Assembly: GCF_900105965.1 (NCBI RefSeq)
Contig: NZ_FNTV01000001.1
Span: forward strand, 806,001-870,000
DNA: 64,000 nucleotides
Source of the DNA: Arthrobacter alpinus
Lineage (GTDB): Bacteria > Actinomycetota > Actinomycetes > Actinomycetales > Micrococcaceae
Direction of reading: 5' to 3'
Part shown: positions 1-9,315 of the stretch, piece after piece
How the letters are laid out: every line of letters begins with the position of its first letter
Position numbering within the stretch: position 1 is the stretch's first letter
Position numbers and translations under genes: made by a program
Notes under the pieces: model-generated
Database searches by the model: none
Seen by the model: the letters and a program-made list of their open reading frames with translations, nothing else
Told to the model about the DNA's origin: nothing

Positions 1-1
1 C

Positions 2-226
2 AGTGCTGACATTGAAACGGTCAAGGAACGCATCACCCGCAATACCGGCCGGCCCTTGCTTGCCGCGGACCCGGTAGCCACGTGGCAACGCCTCGCGGCA
101 ACCCGCGGCCCCGTATACGCCCGCCTCGCCGACATCACGCTGGATGTCAGCAATTCAAATGTGCCGCAGCTTGTTGAGCGGCTGATCCACTTGCTGGAAT
201 CAGAATCAAGGAAAGAGAATTCTTAA
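2..226 (+). CDS. aroK: Shikimate kinase, C-terminal part
   Basis: The 3' end of a gene cut by the left window edge; 74 codons are visible, ending in TAA. The translation contains a NTGRPLL segment and an R-x-P-x-Y-A-x-x-AD stretch, the arginine-containing LID and C-terminal pattern of shikimate kinase, which phosphorylates shikimate in the chorismate pathway. The stop lies 3 nt before aroB, the usual actinobacterial aroK-aroB order, so the two are probably cotranscribed. The P-loop half lies outside the window, so identification rests on the C-terminal motifs and the neighbour. Confidence 0.85.
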   Translation, partial: SADIETVKERITRNTGRPLLAADPVATWQRLAATRGPVYARLADITLDVSNSNVPQLVERLIHLLESESRKENS

Positions 227-1339
<1,113 letters not shown>

Positions 1340-1340
1340 G

Positions 1341-1841
1341 ATGAGCTTGAAGGATTGGCCCTCAGCCGGATTCCCGGGCACGGCCGTAAACCCGAAAACG
1401 CTGCTGCCCGAGGTTGTCGATGAGGAAGCCTGCGAGGCAGCCCTGAGCGAGTCAACCGACGCCGGGGATAGGATCTTTGTTTTGTTGGCCAAGGGGCTGA
1501 CGGCCGAGGCTGCCGAGGCTGCCGCGGACGCACGCCTTGCCGACCCGTCATCCCTGCGCCTGCAGGTCTTGGACGCGGAGGTTCTGCGAGCCAGCAAAAA
1601 CTACGACCGTGCCGAAGGAATCCTGCGCACGGTACTGCCGGAAGTCACCGGCACCCCCATGGAACCATGGGTCTTTCAGCAGCTGGGCAAGGTGCACTTC
1701 AGCAACGGGCAATTCGAGGCCGCGGCCAAGAACTTTGCCTCATCACTGGACTTGCGTGTAGCTTCCGGATCCGATGCAACAGCCATCTATTCGGCCACCG
1801 TCTCACTCAAGCGGGCGCTGGATCTGGCCGAACGCGAGTAA
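1341..1841 (+). CDS. Tetratricopeptide-repeat protein of the aroB-efp interval
   Basis: A 166-residue soluble protein starting with ATG one base after the aroB stop, so coupled to aroB. It has no signal peptide or membrane segment. Helical repeats rich in Ala, Glu and Leu run from about residue 45; the stretch around residues 85-150 (AEGILRTVLPE, then WVFQQLGKVHFSNGQFEAAA) has the spacing of TPR units. Such small TPR proteins sit between aroB and efp in related actinobacteria. The function is unknown; a protein-protein interaction role is inferred from the repeats only. Confidence 0.75.
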   Translation: MSLKDWPSAGFPGTAVNPKTLLPEVVDEEACEAALSESTDAGDRIFVLLAKGLTAEAAEAAADARLADPSSLRLQVLDAEVLRASKNYDRAEGILRTVLPEVTGTPMEPWVFQQLGKVHFSNGQFEAAAKNFASSLDLRVASGSDATAIYSATVSLKRALDLAERE

Positions 1842-1946
1842 CCATGATCCCCGCCATCTTGCCTTTGTGACGCGGTCCACGAGGCGGGGTGGTGGGGATC
1901 ATGCGGTGTGCGGCGGCCGTGTGCGGTAGTATGGTCAATGGATTTT

Positions 1947-1955
1947 TGATAATAC
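1947..1955 (+). promoter_or_regulatory. Candidate extended -10 promoter for efp
   Basis: In the 134-nt gap before efp, TGATAATAC forms an extended -10 (TG-n-TAATAC) 21 nt upstream of the GTG start. No convincing -35 box lies 17 nt further upstream. It would let efp-nusB be transcribed independently of aroKB. Confidence 0.35.
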
Positions 1956-1975
1956 TTATACGCTAAGAGGCAATT

Positions 1976-2539
1976 GTGGCAACGACTAACGACATTAAGA
2001 ACGGAACCGTCCTCAAGCTAGAGGGCCAATTGTGGAACATCATTGAGTTCCAGCACGTCAAGCCGGGCAAGGGTGGTGCCTTTGTGCGCACCAAGATGCG
2101 CAACATCCTCTCCGGCAAGGTAGTCGACAAGACCTTCAATGCCGGTCTGAAGATCGAAACCGCCACGGTTGACCGCTCTGACTTCCAGTACCTGTACAAG
2201 GACGGCGAAGACTTCGTGTTCATGGACAACGCCAACTACGATCAGCTGACCGTTTCGGGCAAGACCATCGGCGATGCCACGAACTACATGTTGGAAAACA
2301 TCAACGTGACCATTGCGCTGCACGAAGGTTCACCGCTCTACATCGAGCTGCCGCCGTCTGTTCAGCTGCGCATCACGTACACCGAGCCGGGCCTCCAGGG
2401 CGACCGCTCATCCGCAGGCACCAAGCCCGCAACTGTTGAAACCGGTCTCGAAATCCAGGTTCCCTTGTTTGTTGAGAACAACACCCTGGTCAAGGTTGAC
2501 ACCCGCGATGGCAGCTACTTGGGACGTGTTAGCGAGTAG
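1976..2539 (+). CDS. efp: Translation elongation factor P
   Basis: A 187-residue protein, the normal length for EF-P. It relieves ribosome stalling at polyproline stretches by binding between the P and E sites. The tip loop of domain I reads KPGKGGAF, with Lys32 at the position modified in other bacteria. The KOW-like N-terminal domain, middle OB domain and C-terminal OB domain (ending [12 protein letters not shown]) are all present. The GTG start follows AGAGG with normal spacing. The stop overlaps the nusB start by one base. Confidence 0.97.
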   Translation: MATTNDIKNGTVLKLEGQLWNIIEFQHVKPGKGGAFVRTKMRNILSGKVVDKTFNAGLKIETATVDRSDFQYLYKDGEDFVFMDNANYDQLTVSGKTIGDATNYMLENINVTIALHEGSPLYIELPPSVQLRITYTEPGLQGDRSSAGTKPATVETGLEIQVPLFVENNTLVKVDTRDGSYLGRVSE

Positions 2540-2985
2540 TGGCAAGCAGTCAAAACAGCCCCGAGGGCAAACCGAATTCGGCGCGCAGCAAGGCCCGGCG
2601 CCGTGCATTGGACGTCTTGTTCGAGGCAGAACAACGCGAAGTCAGTGCCATGTCGGCCCTGACCGCGCGCCGCGAAAAGATCGACCAGATCATCAACCCG
2701 TACACGGTTGACCTGGTTGAGGGTGTCACGGCCATGGCCGAGAACATCGATGAATTCCTCCAGACCTACTCCCAGGGGTGGACACTGGAGCGCATGCCCG
2801 CCGTCGACCGCATCATCTTGCGGATTGGTACTTGGGAATTGTTGTACAACGACGACGTCCCCGACGGTGTTGCCGTCAGTGAGGCCGTGGAATTGGCGAA
2901 GATGCTCTCAACGGATGAGTCTCCCCAGTTCGTCAACGGCCTCCTGGGCCGTTTGCAGCAGATCAAGCCCACGCTGCTGGCGTAG
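2539..2985 (+). CDS. nusB: Transcription antitermination factor NusB
   Basis: A 148-residue all-helical RNA-binding protein that with NusE binds boxA RNA in rRNA operon antitermination. The N-terminal ARRRALDVLFEAEQREV and C-terminal AVELAKMLSTDESPQFVNGL are characteristic NusB segments; the latter is the conserved C-terminal helix region. The GTG start shares its G with the efp TAG stop, so translation is coupled. A strong hairpin follows 9 nt after the stop. Confidence 0.96.
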   Translation: MASSQNSPEGKPNSARSKARRRALDVLFEAEQREVSAMSALTARREKIDQIINPYTVDLVEGVTAMAENIDEFLQTYSQGWTLERMPAVDRIILRIGTWELLYNDDVPDGVAVSEAVELAKMLSTDESPQFVNGLLGRLQQIKPTLLA

Positions 2986-2994
2986 CCCCATAAA

Positions 2995-3026
2995 GGTAGC
3001 CCGAGTCTGAAAAGACTCGGGCTACC
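2995..3026. terminator. Bidirectional terminator between nusB and the PrsW gene
   Basis: A perfect 14-bp inverted repeat (GGTAGCCCGAGTCT and its complement) with a GAAA tetraloop, followed by TGCGTTT. It lies between the convergent nusB (+) and PrsW-family (-) genes and can serve both. Confidence 0.88.
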
Positions 3027-3038
3027 TGCGTTTAATGG

Positions 3039-4451
3039 CTAGAACGGCGGTGGCTGTTGGTACTGGCTTTGTTGGTACTGCATCTGCTGCGCATGCAGTT
3101 GTTGGGCCTGGATCTGCTGGGCCTGCCAGACGGCGGCGGCGTGGCGGCCCAAGAGGTCGCTGCGGACCGTGGTGATCTTGTTCAACAGCGCCATTTCCCG
3201 CTCCTGCCCGGTGGCAAAGCGCGTGGCTGCAGGGCTGCCCGCTGCACCCTTGGAATCCACCAAGAGCCGCTGCCGGGTGAATGCAAGGCGGGTGGCGAGC
3301 CGGATGAATTCCTTCATGGCAGCTCCGGCACCGAAAGTTTTAGACCAAGCCAACGCGCGACGTCGGCCACCGCCGGTCGCCAGCATCGGTACCTCTTGCG
3401 GGGTGAACCATCCGGACGGCACATAATCGGAAAGCCGGTTGCGGGTGAGTTTCGCCTCCGAACGGCGCAACAAGATGATGCCAACAATGAACAGGATGAA
3501 CAGCGGCACCTGCAACACCACGTACACCAGGAAGAAGTTGGCACCCAGGAACGAGGTGCCATTCCAGAGGCCGTGCAGGAACATGGCCGGGACCAGGCCC
3601 ACCACCCAAGCTCCCAGAACCATGAGCGTGCCACCGTTTCTGGCGGCGTAGCCAACACAGATGCCCAAGGAAGCCGTAAACATGACATGGGCAAACGGGG
3701 ACATCAACCCGCGCATCACGAAGATGCCGATCAGCCCGGTAGCTGCGCCGTCGGATTCTTGGAGGGCTTGGCCGAAGTACAGAATGTTCTCGGTGAAGGC
3801 GAAACCGGCCGCAATCACGCCCGCATAGACAACCCCGTCGATCGGTCCGTCAAAGGTCCGCCGACGCAGGAAGAACAACAGGAGTACGCCGGCCCCCTTG
3901 GACAGCTCCTCCACGAGCGGTGCCTGAATCACGGCGCCCACCATGTCGGCGTCCGCCATGGCGTTGGAACTCATGAGCAGCGGCTGCACCCAGCTGCCTA
4001 CTACCAGGCTCGTGATGACAGCCATCCCGGCGCCCCAGCAGAATCCCAGTATTAAGGCGGGAACAGGTTCCGGCTCCCACCGATCAATCCAGCGGATGGT
4101 GGTGATGCAGATGGCCAGCGGAATCAAGGCCAGTGCGCCACAAATGAGGAAGACGTTGGCGCCGATCGATATCGCAAAGAAGGCCAACGTCAACATTGTT
4201 ACAAGTCCCAACACACACAGCAGGATGATGTTGGTCACCTTCGTTGCTGAACTACGGGCCTTCTTCACAGCGGCTGTGGGGGCCGGGTGGGCCCAGTATT
4301 CTGGTGTCCAACTCACGGCCGGGCCCGGTGACTGTGCGTGGACCTGCAGCGGAGCCTGTTGCTGCGCCTGCGGCAGGGGGGCTTGGGCATACTGCGGTTG
4401 TTGCTGTGGGGCGCCTGTGGCGGGGTCACGCCAGTGGCCGGGTTCGCTCAT
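3039..4451 (-). CDS. PrsW-family intramembrane metalloprotease
   Basis: A 470-residue polytopic membrane protein. A Pro/Gln-rich N-terminal tail of about 75 residues precedes roughly eight hydrophobic segments, followed by a cytoplasmic C-terminus ending in a Gln/Tyr-rich tail (QYQQSQYQQ). Family signatures are present in the membrane part: PLVEELSKG (EExxK), FTENILYFG, a His in the segment FAHVMFTASLG, and HGLWNGT. These are the conserved polar residues of PrsW proteases, which cleave membrane proteins such as anti-sigma factors in Bacillus; the substrate here is unknown. The ATG at 4451 is chosen because GAAGG precedes it; an upstream start would add 11 unsupported residues. Confidence 0.85.
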   Translation of the reverse strand: MSEPGHWRDPATGAPQQQPQYAQAPLPQAQQQAPLQVHAQSPGPAVSWTPEYWAHPAPTAAVKKARSSATKVTNIILLCVLGLVTMLTLAFFAISIGANVFLICGALALIPLAICITTIRWIDRWEPEPVPALILGFCWGAGMAVITSLVVGSWVQPLLMSSNAMADADMVGAVIQAPLVEELSKGAGVLLLFFLRRRTFDGPIDGVVYAGVIAAGFAFTENILYFGQALQESDGAATGLIGIFVMRGLMSPFAHVMFTASLGICVGYAARNGGTLMVLGAWVVGLVPAMFLHGLWNGTSFLGANFFLVYVVLQVPLFILFIVGIILLRRSEAKLTRNRLSDYVPSGWFTPQEVPMLATGGGRRRALAWSKTFGAGAAMKEFIRLATRLAFTRQRLLVDSKGAAGSPAATRFATGQEREMALLNKITTVRSDLLGRHAAAVWQAQQIQAQQLHAQQMQYQQSQYQQPPPF

Positions 4452-4554
4452 GCCTTCAAGACTAGGGCCACCTGCCACCGCCACAAAGGTGCCGCGCTAC
4501 AACCCCGAGCGAACGGTGTTGGCGGACTGGGGCGCCGCGGGAGCCACGGGTCGG

Positions 4555-4566
4555 CTGTGGTATTTT
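4555..4566 (+). promoter_or_regulatory. Candidate pyr operon promoter (extended -10)
   Basis: TGG-TATTTT at 4558-4566 is an extended -10 element about 60 nt upstream of pyrR. Transcription would begin near 4573, giving a leader of about 55 nt that contains the PyrR-like hairpin. The -35 region is not recognisable. It lies in the divergent gap with the PrsW gene. Confidence 0.4.
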
Positions 4567-4595
4567 GAGATGTACGCAATCAACCTTTTAATTCC

Positions 4596-4620
4596 GTCCT
4601 GTGAGGCGGGGAAAGGGGAC
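4596..4620 (+). promoter_or_regulatory. Probable PyrR-binding RNA hairpin covering the pyrR Shine-Dalgarno
   Basis: The leader reads GTCC-TGTGAGGC-ggggaaa-GGGGAC. GTCC and GGAC can pair, and the UGUGAGGC segment resembles the conserved loop of PyrR-binding RNA (UCCnGnGAGGCU). The purine-rich SD (AAAGGGG) lies in the 3' arm, 8 nt before the pyrR ATG, so UMP-bound PyrR could mask it. This matches the translational repression model described for Mycobacterium smegmatis rather than Bacillus-type attenuation. The match is by eye. Confidence 0.65.
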
Positions 4621-4627
4621 GCGAGAA

Positions 4628-5239
4628 ATGACTAATTCCTCTGACGTGTTCGGGAATAACCAGCCAAGCTCTGCTCCTGCCGCTGTGTCCCGTGTGGTTT
4701 TAACGGCCGCGGACATCGAACGGGCACTGACTCGTATCGCCTATGAAATTCTCGAGGCCAACAAGGGCTCCGAAAACCTGCTGTTGTTGGGCATTCCGCG
4801 ACGCGGCTTCCCCCTGGCTCAGCGGCTGGCCGCCAAATTGGCCGCTACCGATCCTGCTGTGGATCCGGCCGCGATTGTCGGCCAGCTCGATGTCACCATG
4901 TTCCGTGACGATCTGGCTTACCAGCCCACAAGGGCTCCCCAAAGCACTAAACTTCCCGTCTCCGGCATCGATGGCAAAACCATTGTTCTCGTCGATGACG
5001 TCCTGTATTCCGGACGCACCATCCGCGCAGCCTTGGATGCCTTGGTGGACATAGGACGGCCCCGCGCCGTCCGCCTGGCAGTCCTGGTTGACCGCGGTCA
5101 CCGTGAACTGCCCATCCGCGCCGATCATGTGGGCAAGAACCTGCCCACGTCCTCCACCGAAAAAGTGCGCGTCCATCTTTCGGAGATCGACGGCGGCCTC
5201 GCCGCCAATGACGAAGTTGTCATCGAGGCCGGCGCATGA
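4628..5239 (+). CDS. pyrR: Pyr operon regulator / uracil phosphoribosyltransferase PyrR
   Basis: A 203-residue phosphoribosyltransferase-fold protein. The PRPP-binding motif [16 protein letters not shown] lies near residue 118. The usual PyrR segments [16 protein letters not shown] and [10 protein letters not shown] are present. PyrR binds pyr mRNA with UMP to repress the operon and has weak UPRTase activity. It has an extra N-terminal ~20 residues (Ser/Asn/Pro rich). The ATG at 4628 is preferred because AAAGGGG lies 8 nt upstream; an in-frame start at 4601 would sit inside the regulatory hairpin. It overlaps pyrB by 4 nt (ATGA). Confidence 0.95.
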   Translation: MTNSSDVFGNNQPSSAPAAVSRVVLTAADIERALTRIAYEILEANKGSENLLLLGIPRRGFPLAQRLAAKLAATDPAVDPAAIVGQLDVTMFRDDLAYQPTRAPQSTKLPVSGIDGKTIVLVDDVLYSGRTIRAALDALVDIGRPRAVRLAVLVDRGHRELPIRADHVGKNLPTSSTEKVRVHLSEIDGGLAANDEVVIEAGA

Positions 5240-6285
5240 GGCACCTGCTTGATACCGAAAGCCTCAGCCGGAACAACGCCATCCAAATCCTGGACACGGC
5301 TCAGGAGATGTCCGCGGTAGGGGAGCGGGAGATTAAGAAGCTTCCCGCGCTGCGCGGACGCACCGTGGTGAACCTGTTCTTCGAGGATTCCACCCGCACC
5401 AGGATTTCCTTTGAAGCCGCGGCCAAGCGTCTTTCGGCAGACGTCATCAACTTCAGCGCCAAGGGCTCCTCCGTGTCCAAGGGCGAGTCGCTGAAGGATA
5501 CGGCCCAAACACTTGAAGCAATGAGCGCCGACGCCGTGGTCATCAGGCACTGGGCCTCTGGAGCCCCTGCTCGTTTGGCCAACTCGGGTTGGATTGATGC
5601 GGCCGTCATCAACGCCGGAGATGGTACACACGCCCACCCAACGCAGGCGCTCCTTGACGCCTTCACAATGCGTGCCCACTGGGCCAAGCTCACCGGAAGC
5701 AACTCGGTTGGCGCCGATTTGGCAGGCATGCGCGTCGTGATTGCCGGGGACGTGCTGCACTCCCGCGTGGCACGCTCCAACGTCTGGCTGCTGCGTACCC
5801 TCGGTGCCCATGTGACGCTGGTGGCGCCGCCCACCCTGCTGCCCATCGGCGTCGAACATTGGCCTTGCGAGGTCAGCTATGACCTTGACGCGGCGCTGGA
5901 AGCCGGTGTGGATGCCGTCATGATGCTGCGTGTTCAGGCCGAACGCATGAATGCATCGTTCTTCCCCTCAACCCGCGAATACGCGCGCCGTTGGGGATTC
6001 GACGACGCCCGCCTCGCCAAGCTTGACGCGCTGAACCAAAAAGACACCATCATCATGCACCCGGGCCCCATGAACCGTGGCCTGGAAATCTCTTCAGCCG
6101 CCGCCGATTCGCCCCGTTCCACGGTGCTGGCGCAGGTCCGCAACGGTGTCTCGGTCCGCATGGCAGCGCTGTACCTGCTGCTGTCCGGGGATATGCGCGA
6201 ACCAGCAACTCCCGCCAAAAGCTCCGCCTTCCCGCCCGTTGTGGCGCCGCCCGTTTCAGTACCGTACGTAAAGGACCCCTCATGA
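5236..6285 (+). CDS. pyrB: Aspartate carbamoyltransferase catalytic subunit
   Basis: A 349-residue enzyme condensing carbamoyl phosphate with aspartate, the committed pyrimidine step. The carbamoyl-phosphate site [13 protein letters not shown] is near residue 50, HPTQALLD lies near residue 135 and [12 protein letters not shown] near residue 275. Length is slightly above the usual 310-320 because of a Pro/Ala-rich C-terminal tail of about 30 residues. No regulatory PyrI subunit is encoded nearby. It overlaps pyrR and pyrC by 4 nt each (ATGA). Confidence 0.97.
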   Translation: MRHLLDTESLSRNNAIQILDTAQEMSAVGEREIKKLPALRGRTVVNLFFEDSTRTRISFEAAAKRLSADVINFSAKGSSVSKGESLKDTAQTLEAMSADAVVIRHWASGAPARLANSGWIDAAVINAGDGTHAHPTQALLDAFTMRAHWAKLTGSNSVGADLAGMRVVIAGDVLHSRVARSNVWLLRTLGAHVTLVAPPTLLPIGVEHWPCEVSYDLDAALEAGVDAVMMLRVQAERMNASFFPSTREYARRWGFDDARLAKLDALNQKDTIIMHPGPMNRGLEISSAAADSPRSTVLAQVRNGVSVRMAALYLLLSGDMREPATPAKSSAFPPVVAPPVSVPYVKDPS

Positions 6286-7610
6286 GCACCACTAGCTACC
6301 TGATCCGTTCGGCGTCCCTGCTGGGCACCACCACGGCAGACATCCTGGTTCGCGATGGCGTCATTGCTGCAGTTGGACCGAACCTAGGCAGCGACGTTGT
6401 TGGCGAGGCAACCGTCATCGACGCCGCCGGCCTGGTTGCCCTGCCCGGCATGGTTGATCTGCACACCCACCTGCGCGAACCCGGCCGCGAAGACGCCGAG
6501 ACCGTGGAAACCGGCACCCGCGCCGCGGCCCTCGGCGGATTCACTGCCGTCCACGCCATGGCCAACAGCTCACCGGTCGCGGACACCGCTGGCGTCGTGG
6601 AGCAGGTCTTCACCCTGGGCCGCGAATCCGGCTGGGTTGATGTACGCCCCGTTGGCGCAGTCACGGTTGGCCTGGCCGGCACGCAATTGGCCGAGCTCGG
6701 CGCCATGGCGGACTCCCGCGCCCGCGTCCGGGTCTTCTCCGATGACGGGATCTGCGTCAGCGATCCGGTCATGATGCGCCGCGCGCTGGAGTACGTCAAG
6801 GCGTTCGACGGCGTGATCGCCCAGCATGCGCAGGAACCGCGCCTCACCGAGGGCGCCCAAATGAACGAGGGCGTTGTCTCGGCCGATCTGGGCCTGGCCG
6901 GCTGGCCCGCCGTTGCCGAAGAGTCCATCATCGCCCGCGATGTCCTGTTGGCCCAGCACGTTGGTTCACGCCTTCACGTTTGCCACGTCTCGACGGCAGG
7001 GTCCGTGGAGATCATCCGCTGGGCCAAGGAACGCGGCATCTCCGTCACGGCCGAGGTCACCCCACACCACCTGTTGCTGACCGAGGAACTCGTGCGCAGC
7101 TACAACCCGGTCTACAAGGTGAACCCGCCGCTGCGCGCCGACGCAGATGTCCACGCCCTGCGTGCGGCCCTCGCTGACGGCACGATCGACATTGTTGGCA
7201 CCGACCACGCCCCGCACCCCAGCGAAGCGAAGGAATGCGAATGGGCTTCCGCGGCCATGGGCATGACGGGCCTTGAAACGGCTCTCTCCGTGGTGCAGGA
7301 AACCATGATCGAAACCGGCCTGATGACGTGGGCGGACTTTGCCCGTGTCACCTCCACCACACCGGCGCAGATTGGCCAGCTGGCCGATCAGGGCCGTCCA
7401 CTGGAAGCCGGTGAGCCGGCCAACATCGTGTTGGTTGACGCCGCGGCACGCTGGAAGGTTGACCCGAGCGCCATGGCAACCAAGGGCCGCAACTCACCGT
7501 TTGCCAGCATGGAACTGCCGGGCAAGGTTGTAGCCACGTTCTTCCACGGCCACCCCACGGTTCTCGACGGGGCACTAAACACTCCCTACCGGCCGGGCGC
7601 TGCACAATGA
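6282..7610 (+). CDS. pyrC: Dihydroorotase
   Basis: A 442-residue class I dihydroorotase of the amidohydrolase family, cyclising carbamoyl aspartate. The zinc-binding [10 protein letters not shown] begins near residue 59. Other metal or substrate residues lie in [34 protein letters not shown] and [13 protein letters not shown]. Length is normal. ATGA overlaps with pyrB and the next gene show tight translational coupling. Confidence 0.97.
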   Translation: MSTTSYLIRSASLLGTTTADILVRDGVIAAVGPNLGSDVVGEATVIDAAGLVALPGMVDLHTHLREPGREDAETVETGTRAAALGGFTAVHAMANSSPVADTAGVVEQVFTLGRESGWVDVRPVGAVTVGLAGTQLAELGAMADSRARVRVFSDDGICVSDPVMMRRALEYVKAFDGVIAQHAQEPRLTEGAQMNEGVVSADLGLAGWPAVAEESIIARDVLLAQHVGSRLHVCHVSTAGSVEIIRWAKERGISVTAEVTPHHLLLTEELVRSYNPVYKVNPPLRADADVHALRAALADGTIDIVGTDHAPHPSEAKECEWASAAMGMTGLETALSVVQETMIETGLMTWADFARVTSTTPAQIGQLADQGRPLEAGEPANIVLVDAAARWKVDPSAMATKGRNSPFASMELPGKVVATFFHGHPTVLDGALNTPYRPGAAQ

Positions 7611-8131
7611 GCAAGGAAGTCTTGATCACGCTCTCGGCGGGTGTGCCGCTGCTGATTATCTTTGGCCTCATGGGCTGGGGCTGGCGCAACAAGCTCAAAC
7701 GGCAGGGAAACTTAGCCCAACTGCCAGCTGTGCCCCAGGATCTGGGAAACGCTGTGATCAGCGTTCCGGGCCAGTATGTGGTCACCACGGCCGCCGGTGA
7801 TTGGCTTGACAGGGTAGCCGTTCACGGCCTGGGCATCCGCACTCCGGCAGTGGTCCACGTCCATCCTCGCGGCGTGGTCATCGAGCGTAAAGGCGGCCAA
7901 GACATCTACATCGCCACAGATCAACTGACCCAAGTTGAAACTCAGGCCGGAATGGCCGGTAAATTTGTAGAGAAGGACGGGCTGGTGGTCATCGGCTGGA
8001 ACCTTGCCGACACCGAGGTGGACACCGGGTTCCGCACCACAGAAGCAGGCGCCAAGCGCCCGCTGATTCAAGCATTGCAGGCGCTGCTGCCCCACGGCGG
8101 CGAAACAAACAGCAACGGAAAGAACAATTGA
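7607..8131 (+). CDS. Membrane-anchored PH-like protein of the pyr operon
   Basis: A 174-residue protein with one N-terminal membrane segment (about residues 5-25, [19 protein letters not shown]), a basic stop-transfer stretch and a cytoplasmic domain of about 130 residues. That domain is rich in beta strands and resembles a PH-like fold. A gene of this kind sits between pyrC and carA in many actinobacteria (Rv1382 in M. tuberculosis, from memory of the gene order). It overlaps pyrC by 4 nt. Its role in pyrimidine synthesis is unknown. Confidence 0.75.
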   Translation: MSKEVLITLSAGVPLLIIFGLMGWGWRNKLKRQGNLAQLPAVPQDLGNAVISVPGQYVVTTAAGDWLDRVAVHGLGIRTPAVVHVHPRGVVIERKGGQDIYIATDQLTQVETQAGMAGKFVEKDGLVVIGWNLADTEVDTGFRTTEAGAKRPLIQALQALLPHGGETNSNGKNN

Positions 8132-8133
8132 GA

Positions 8134-9315
8134 ATGAGTGATGCAACTATGCCTGCACAGGCACTTTTGGTCTTGGAAGATGGCCGCACTTTCCGTGGCA
8201 CCAGCTACGGAGCGCAGGGTTCGGCCCTGGGCGAGGCCGTCTTCACCACCGGCATGACCGGATACCAGGAAACCCTCACGGATCCTTCCTACGCCCGCCA
8301 GCTGATCGTCCAGACGGCACCCCACATCGGTAACACCGGTGTGAACAAGGACGACAATGAATCCACCCGGATCTGGGCCGCAGGCTACGTTGTTCGTGAC
8401 GCCGCCCGCCGCCCCTCCAACTGGCGCAGTGAAGGAACCCTCGACGACGAGCTCACCAACCAGGGCATCGTCGGCATCCAGGGCGTTGACACCCGCGCCA
8501 TCACCCGCCACCTGCGCGAACGCGGCGCCATGAAGGCCGGAATTTTCTCCGGTGACGACGCCGCCCGCCCGGAAGCCGAGCTCTTGGCCGAAGTCCTGGC
8601 TCAGCCGTCCATGGCTGGCCTGCGCCTTGCTGAAGAGGTCAGCGTGAAGGAAGCGTACGTCGTCGAGCCTTCGGCCCACGGCTGGGAGGGTGAGCCGCTG
8701 TTCACCATCGCCGCACTGGACCTGGGCATCAAGGCCATGACACCCACCCGCTTCGCCGAGCGTGGCGTGCGCGTGCACGTCCTGCCCGCAGCCACAACCT
8801 TCGAAGAAGCACAGGCGCTGAACCCCGATGGCGTGTTCATCTCCAACGGCCCCGGCGACCCCGCCACTGCCAACCGCCAGGTCAGCTTCGTGCGCAGCTT
8901 CCTCGACGCCGGCGTGCCGTACTTCGGCATCTGCTTCGGCAACCAGATTCTGGGCCGCGCCCTGGGCTACGGCACCTACAAGCTGCGCTACGGCCACCGC
9001 GGCATCAACCAGCCCGTCATGGACCGCAGCACCGGCAAGGTTGAAATCACCAGCCAGAACCACGGCTTCGCCGTCGATGCGCCGCTGGATGGGCCCACCC
9101 AGGCCCCCGAGGAGCGCTTCGGACGCGTTGAGGTCAGCCACATCAGCCTCAACGACCAGGTTGTTGAAGGCCTCTCCTGCCTGGACATCCCCGCCTTCTC
9201 GGTGCAGTACCACCCCGAGGCCGCTGCCGGCCCGCACGACGCCGCCTACCTGTTCGACAGGTTCATCACGCTTATGACCGCCAGCAAGACCGCACAGAGC
9301 CAGGAAAACAAGTAA
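8134..9315 (+). CDS. carA: Carbamoyl-phosphate synthase small (glutaminase) subunit
   Basis: A 393-residue protein that hydrolyses glutamine and channels ammonia to CarB. The N-terminal CarA domain ([16 protein letters not shown]) is followed by a class I glutamine amidotransferase domain with nucleophile Cys in [16 protein letters not shown] and His/Glu of [12 protein letters not shown]. The ATG at 8134 has GGAAAG 11 nt upstream. An in-frame TTG at 8128 overlapping the previous stop and an ATG at 8149 are alternatives. It overlaps carB by one base. Confidence 0.96.
   Translation: MSDATMPAQALLVLEDGRTFRGTSYGAQGSALGEAVFTTGMTGYQETLTDPSYARQLIVQTAPHIGNTGVNKDDNESTRIWAAGYVVRDAARRPSNWRSEGTLDDELTNQGIVGIQGVDTRAITRHLRERGAMKAGIFSGDDAARPEAELLAEVLAQPSMAGLRLAEEVSVKEAYVVEPSAHGWEGEPLFTIAALDLGIKAMTPTRFAERGVRVHVLPAATTFEEAQALNPDGVFISNGPGDPATANRQVSFVRSFLDAGVPYFGICFGNQILGRALGYGTYKLRYGHRGINQPVMDRSTGKVEITSQNHGFAVDAPLDGPTQAPEERFGRVEVSHISLNDQVVEGLSCLDIPAFSVQYHPEAAAGPHDAAYLFDRFITLMTASKTAQSQENK

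Noticed and set aside
3057..4055. A 332-codon plus-strand frame opposite the PrsW gene
   Set aside because: The minus-strand gene has membrane segments and all protease motifs; the plus frame shows low-complexity His/Gln/Gly sequence typical of a shadow.
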